Source: Druceiella hillmani (taxonomy: Eukaryota; Arthropoda; Insecta; Lepidoptera; Hepialidae). Taken from it: a stretch of 64,000 nt of DNA. Positions 55,218-64,000 of this stretch are shown here, one piece after another (within the stretch, counting starts at the first letter, position 1; every line of letters starts with the position of its first letter). Made by a program: the position numbers and the translations under genes. The notes below the pieces were generated by a model. That model was given only the letters and a program-made list of their open reading frames with translations, was not told the DNA's origin and did not search any database. The stretch is from positions 14,706,501 through 14,770,500 of the forward strand of contig JAYKKI010000016.1 in the NCBI GenBank assembly GCA_039881145.1, given 5' to 3'.

Positions 55218-55429
55218 ACAAGCCATTATAATAATTTATGCACAAATTGTAACAAAATATTCAAATGAATTTATTGGTTTTTGGCTAATAAGAGTACAAT
55301 CACAATTGTGAAAGACGAGTTTGGTTTTGTTCAAATAATTTCTTTAGTGCCGGTGCCCTAAAATTTAATGTGTTTTTTCACTTTTCGAGAAAAAAATTAA
55401 GTAGAATTTACACTAATAATTTGCAAGCG

Positions 55430-55548
55430 CCCGCCGAACGCCACACTCTCTTGGCGCAGTGTAAAAATGTTCACTTTTTATGTAGACGGTTGAGTCCAAC
55501 CTAAAGCGATAGCTTTCTAATATTTTTCTTGTAATAAATTTAAAAAAA
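55430..55548 (+). repeat. tRNA-like SINE relic, in copy D
   Basis: CTCTCTTGGCGCAGTGT (box A-like, near 55,447) and a decayed box B region 'ggttgagtccaacc'. Same internal position as in the other copies. Confidence 0.45.
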
Positions 55549-56912
55549 TATTATCATAATTAGTTATTATTACATCGAATATATATTATTCCTCTACACC
55601 AAATAAAATCAATTCTTTATATTTTAAGAATATAAGTATTTTAATATAAGTATTTTAAAATTTTGTGCTTCATATGAGATTGTCCGGTCACTGTTAATGA
55701 ATTTACTGCAGATTTTTACTGGCTTTATTGTGTGAATAAACAAGAAGCTATTCGTACGCAAATGAGAAAATGATGCAAAAGTGAGATTATAATTCTAATT
55801 ACAAAAAAATTCATGTCCGTTTTAATTATCAACTCGATGGAAAAAGAATGACGGTGCATTTAAGCACGCTATGTAATAAAAAATTACGATAAACCACTAC
55901 GTTTTGAGTTTTTTTGAGACTAAAATAAAATTTAAAAAGACGAAAGGAAATAATTAATTACATTTTAATTTTTAAAAGCCGATGAAGGAAGGTAATAATT
56001 ATATTCGTTGGGAAAAATATTGTTAGCAAAAAAGGTTATTAATGATTAAATCTATTTCAAAACGCAAGTTTCAAAGTACCAATCATGTGCAAGTTCTACG
56101 TTCATTTTCTTTTAAACATTTGTAGATAGATTATAAACTCTTAAAAGAGAATGCTCACACCGTTATGAAACAGAATATCGTATTGATGGTAGTTCAGATT
56201 CTTATTGTAAACTTTGGAGATAGCTTTATATTGACAACCGAAGTTGAGTAAATTTTTTTGGAACATCACGCAGTGTAATCATTAAAAACTATCAATACGA
56301 TGTAATACGCCAACCTTTCTCAATAAAAACTAAAGACAAAAGTTGAAATCTACGCAACATATGAACAAATCAATAGGAACAAATCAAAGAGTTTTGCAAA
56401 ATTTCTCAAAAAAATTACCTAAAATTTGACTAATTAATTTCTGACAATTTGTAATTAAATTGCATGCTAATGAAATCGGAATTTGTTTGAACTAATATTA
56501 TTGAATTTAAATAAAATTCACTGAAATATTTGCATACAAGAATTCAAACGCTTGCTAAATTTTTAAGCACTTAAAAAAATCTTAAAATAAGTTTTGCCAT
56601 GACGTTATAATAAATGAACATTCATAAAAATTAATTAAAGCAATATTCCATCGCCGGCGCTACCCTCCTTTACGTCCGCAAGAATCTTTAAAACTTAAGT
56701 TGACTAATTAACTTTGGTACTGGTAAATGTTAAATGTGTTTTCTCCTTTAAAAACCCTCCGTAAATTGATCCAATTTAGAAATTATGTTTCCGTAAATTA
56801 AATTGGATCATTAAATTGGTACATAAAACATATTTTTTAATTAGTTCTCGTAGTTCACAATTAAACGAAACTACATGATGTAGTATTATTTCTAATTTCT
56901 TTAATTTCTTTA

Positions 56913-56953
56913 TCACGACCTAGGTTTCGTTGTATTACAACATCTTTAGGTGG
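56913..56953 (-). ncRNA. Hammerhead ribozyme motif, G5 mutated
   Basis: GAAA, stem II and stem III are intact. The core reads CTAAAGA for CTGAAGA, and stem I has GTGA for GTGG. Confidence 0.7.
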
Positions 56954-56980
56954 GATATTAGCAAAGACTTTGTTAATATC

Positions 56981-57021
56981 CCACCTGAAGATGTTGTAAT
57001 ACAACAAAACCTAGGTCGTGG
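56981..57021 (+). ncRNA. Hammerhead ribozyme motif, G12 mutated
   Basis: All three stems and CTGAAGA are intact. The second core strand is AAAA in place of GAAA (57,006), the same change as at 48,595-48,635. Confidence 0.75.
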
Positions 57022-59099
57022 TAAAGAAATTAAAGAAAGTAGAAATAATACTACATCACGTAGTTTCATTTAATTTTGAATAATGAATTTCTACAAAATT
57101 AACGCCAAATATATTCAATAGTTCTCGTAAATTAATGGTAATCGAGAAAATTTGTAACCTGAGTCTTACAGAAATCAGGTTTCCTCAATAAATTATATTT
57201 CCTTACAGAGTATCTTTTATCTCGTATCTAATTATTCGTGTTATGCCAATTAATGCAAAAGACATATCAAAAGGGTCTTCTAAACAATTCTTGCAACAAA
57301 AAATTAAATAAATGAAACGACAAAACTAATGCTTAAGTCAAGTTATCATAATATGAATATAATAGGTTTAGCAAAGTTTCTGAAAAAAATTTTTTGAATC
57401 AATTGTTTTATCAGATCTAATTTAATTTCTAACAATTTGTAATTAAATTGCATGTTGATGAAATCGGAATTTGTTTGAACTAATATTAGCGAATTTAAAT
57501 AGCATTCACCGAAACATTTGCGGACAAGAATTCAAACGCTTGCTAAATTATTAAGCCCTTAAAAAAATGTCAAAATTAGTTTTGCCGTGATGTTATAATA
57601 AATGAACATTCATTAAAATTAATTAAAGCAATATTCCATCGCCGGCGCTACCCTTCTTTACGTCCGCAAGAATCTTTAAAACTTAAGTTGACTAATTAAC
57701 TTTGGTACTGGTAAATGTTAAATGTGTTTTCACCTTTAAAAACCCTCCGTAAATTGATCTCGTTTAGAAATTATGTTCCCGTAAATTAAGTTGGATCATT
57801 ATATTAATACATAAAACATATCCTTTAATTACTCTTCGTAAATTAATGGTAATTGAGAAAAATTGTAAACTGAAGCTTACAGAAATCAGGTTTCCTTATT
57901 AAATTGTATTTCCTTACAGAATATCGTTTATTGGTGTTATCCGAATTAATATAAAAGACATATCAAAAGAGTCTCCTAAGCAATTCTTGTAAAAAAAAAT
58001 AAATAAAGGAAACGACAAAATTAATGTTTAAGTATAGGTATCATAACATATTCTGATGTGTAAAGAAATTATTTCAATACAGTGTTGTTACGCGGGCATT
58101 TTTGCGGTATAAATTAATTTATTTGTCATTTTGTTTAAACTAAAATATACAATGTAGTCACAAAAAAATGTATAAAAATAACATTTATCTATTTTAGAAA
58201 TGTAAACCAAAATTCACCCAACTTAAAAAACCTGTCAAACACCAGTAGAACTCGCACTACGAGAATTACATCCACGTTCAGGAAATTATAAATGTTTAAG
58301 GCAATGTATTATAAATTCTATTAACAGCTGTAGCTACTACATATGATTTCGTAAAATTATAAATATAAGTTTCAAAATTCAGTTATTTTTGCAAGTGTTT
58401 AAGACACTTTTGTGGAGTTTTATTGAACGTTTTACAGACACGGCTACGTGCCATAAATTGGTCGACTATTACTCGAAAATAAATAAATTGTACTTGGCTA
58501 TTGTAATTTTTCTTTTAATTTCGTTATATGTATTACTATTGTGAAAACTTTACATTTTCTAAAAAGCAATTTGAATCGTATCGGTTGGTGACATATAACT
58601 AACTATATTTAAAGCTGAACATTTTGCAAATGAGGGTACTTAGTTTCGATATGGAACCTTAAAAAATTAAACAACTTTCATAAAACATACGTAATCGTGT
58701 GCTACATATTATTTACAGAGGCATCCGAAGACGCCTTTTCTATGGATTTTTTAAAATTTTATGTTCATTTTAATATTTAAAAGTTTTATTTCGAACGAGA
58801 AGAAGTGGTCGAGAAGTTGTGTTTATTAAGAAACAAAAAGAATATAAATATAGAATATGCTCGGAATTTAGCAACAAATCTTAATTAGTATAACAATATT
58901 ATTGGTACTATTTATGAAGTATAATTATTGAGGCTTTTATCTCAGGCATGTTATGTCCAATCGAGATAGATGTCAGGAATAATTATGTATCAAAGTTGGT
59001 AAATACCACGAAATTACCTAAGTTTCTGTTAGTTAATATAATCTTTTTTTATTTAAGTAAATATGTAATTGACTTGTTAATATGCCCATGATGAAGTGA

Positions 59100-59363
59100 G
59101 GTAAAAACTGGCAAATTGAATCTAAACTCTTAGCTGAGAACATTCTGTTTTATGAAGTCGACGCACCTCCAGCCCCTGCTAACATTCAAAATCCTGAAAA
59201 CTTTCAGCTCGAAATTTCCAACCGCTTTGAATGTTTAAACCGTTACGTAACACTGGACGATTTAGATGGCATATTGGTGGAATGGTGGCGTAGACAAAAC
59301 ACAATTAAACGAAGTCGCAATTTTCAGCTTACTGAGCTTAGACAAGTGGGTATCCAAGTATAA
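59100..59363 (+). pseudogene. ORF fragment at the right end of copy D, possible retroelement ORF1 piece
   Basis: An open stretch of 88 codons, with no ATG at its start, reads ...FYEVDAPPAPANIQ, then NPENFQLEISNRFECL and YVTLDDLDG, ending after a basic part (RRQNTIKRSRN). It matches the minus-strand frame at 51,308-51,571. Codons, not only bases, are conserved between the two, which suggests descent from a coding sequence. The family is not recognised with certainty. Confidence 0.4.
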
Positions 59364-59540
59364 ATGGTGCGTTATTCTTGTCTACGAAATAAATCATATG
59401 TTTAATATAAAGTTTATTATAAAAATAAAGCAGAATGAATATTCCAAGAGTTTGTAAGAAATATTTATCTAATGAGCAGAGCCAATTGATGGCATGGACG
59501 ATAGTGGCGATATGTGGATATTTCAGAACAGGTACAAACT

Positions 59541-64000
<4,460 letters not shown>

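Larger units (their letters stand above)
56853..57118. mobile_element. Hammerhead-ribozyme element, copy 3 (complete inverted dimer, 266 bp)
   Basis: Flanked by the exact 11-bp duplication TAGTTCTCGTA (56,842-56,852 and 57,119-57,129). The paralogous empty sites at 47,597 and 57,835 confirm the boundaries. The element is an almost palindromic pair of arms of about 113 bases (56,855-56,967 and 56,968-57,080), plus a 38-base tail only on the right, ending 'atatattcaa'. Each arm has one ribozyme motif. There is no room for a gene; a 34-codon frame over the ribozyme ends in TTSRSFI-stop in copies 1, 2 and 3. Probably a non-autonomous Penelope-like or retrozyme-like element. Confidence 0.85.
56390..58040 (+). 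repeat. Tandem duplication within copy D
   Basis: The segment containing 'ccggcgctaccct' occurs at 56,694 and 57,642 in D, but once in C (47,406). The spacing of 948 bases equals a 671-bp unit plus the 277 bases (266 plus 11) added by the ribozyme element. The right unit keeps the empty insertion site (about 57,835). Confidence 0.85.
52381..59540 (+). repeat. Long dispersed repeat, copy D
   Basis: The longest copy, with counterparts along its length in C, at its two ends in E, and in its middle in A and B. It differs from C by the 59-bp ribozyme-element relic (52,406), a (TA)n array (55,165), a tandem duplication with a 671-bp period before the later insertion (about 56,390-58,040), the 266-bp ribozyme element (56,853) and an ORF-like right end (59,100). 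The blocks at 53,471 and 55,665 ('tgtgcttcatatg...') are an internal direct repeat also seen in C (44,101 and 46,460). No intact gene; family unrecognised. Confidence 0.85.

Overview
The window looks like a strongly A+T-rich, repeat-dense stretch of an arthropod (probably insect) nuclear genome. I see no intact host gene, no rRNA or tRNA gene, and no bacterial or viral gene. The organism call is inference. It rests on the types of mobile-element remnants, the long (TA)n arrays and the lack of prokaryotic gene organisation. Nearly all open frames longer than 60 codons are chance frames in low-complexity DNA, or pieces of the decayed elements below.

Layout. 1-21.5 kb is mostly unassignable A+T-rich DNA. 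It holds repeat copy A (about 1.27-4.8 kb), a 5S-rRNA-like block (5.0 kb), a 112-bp tandem duplication (8.5 kb), a GC-rich island (11.9-12.3 kb) and a dispersed repeat pair (12.3 and 14.8 kb). 21.6-26.0 kb is a nearly full-length but dead Helitron (Rep plus helicase) on the minus strand. 30.36-33.19 kb is a decayed integrase gene of the KRBA2-like type on the minus strand. It is split by a plus-strand LINE (31.08-32.53 kb) with a recognisable target-site duplication and a 3' hairpin. 35.4-59.5 kb is dominated by a family of long repeats: B, C, D and the inverted E, all related to A. Only part of the unit is shared by all copies, and they carry a tRNA-like SINE relic at the same internal place.

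The most interesting system is a very small element present four times (33.6, 48.55-48.96, 52.41-52.46 and 56.85-57.12 kb). Its unit of about 150 bases contains a complete type I hammerhead self-cleaving ribozyme motif. In three copies the unit is preceded by an inverted partial copy of itself, giving near-perfect palindromes with two ribozymes facing away from each other. Three insertions can be checked against empty sites in paralogous repeats here, and two of these have clear 11-12 bp target-site duplications. Two of the six ribozyme instances have an intact core. The other four have a substitution at G5 or G12, and one of these also has a shortened stem II. Established knowledge links such motifs to Penelope-like elements and animal retrozymes. 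The inverted-dimer architecture in so short an element is what deserves a second look.

Nothing here forms an operon or pathway. The layers of history are: long repeat units duplicated and permuted; SINE, ribozyme element and (TA)n arrays added to individual copies; Helitron and integrase decayed by frameshifts and loss of catalytic residues; a LINE inserted into the integrase gene.
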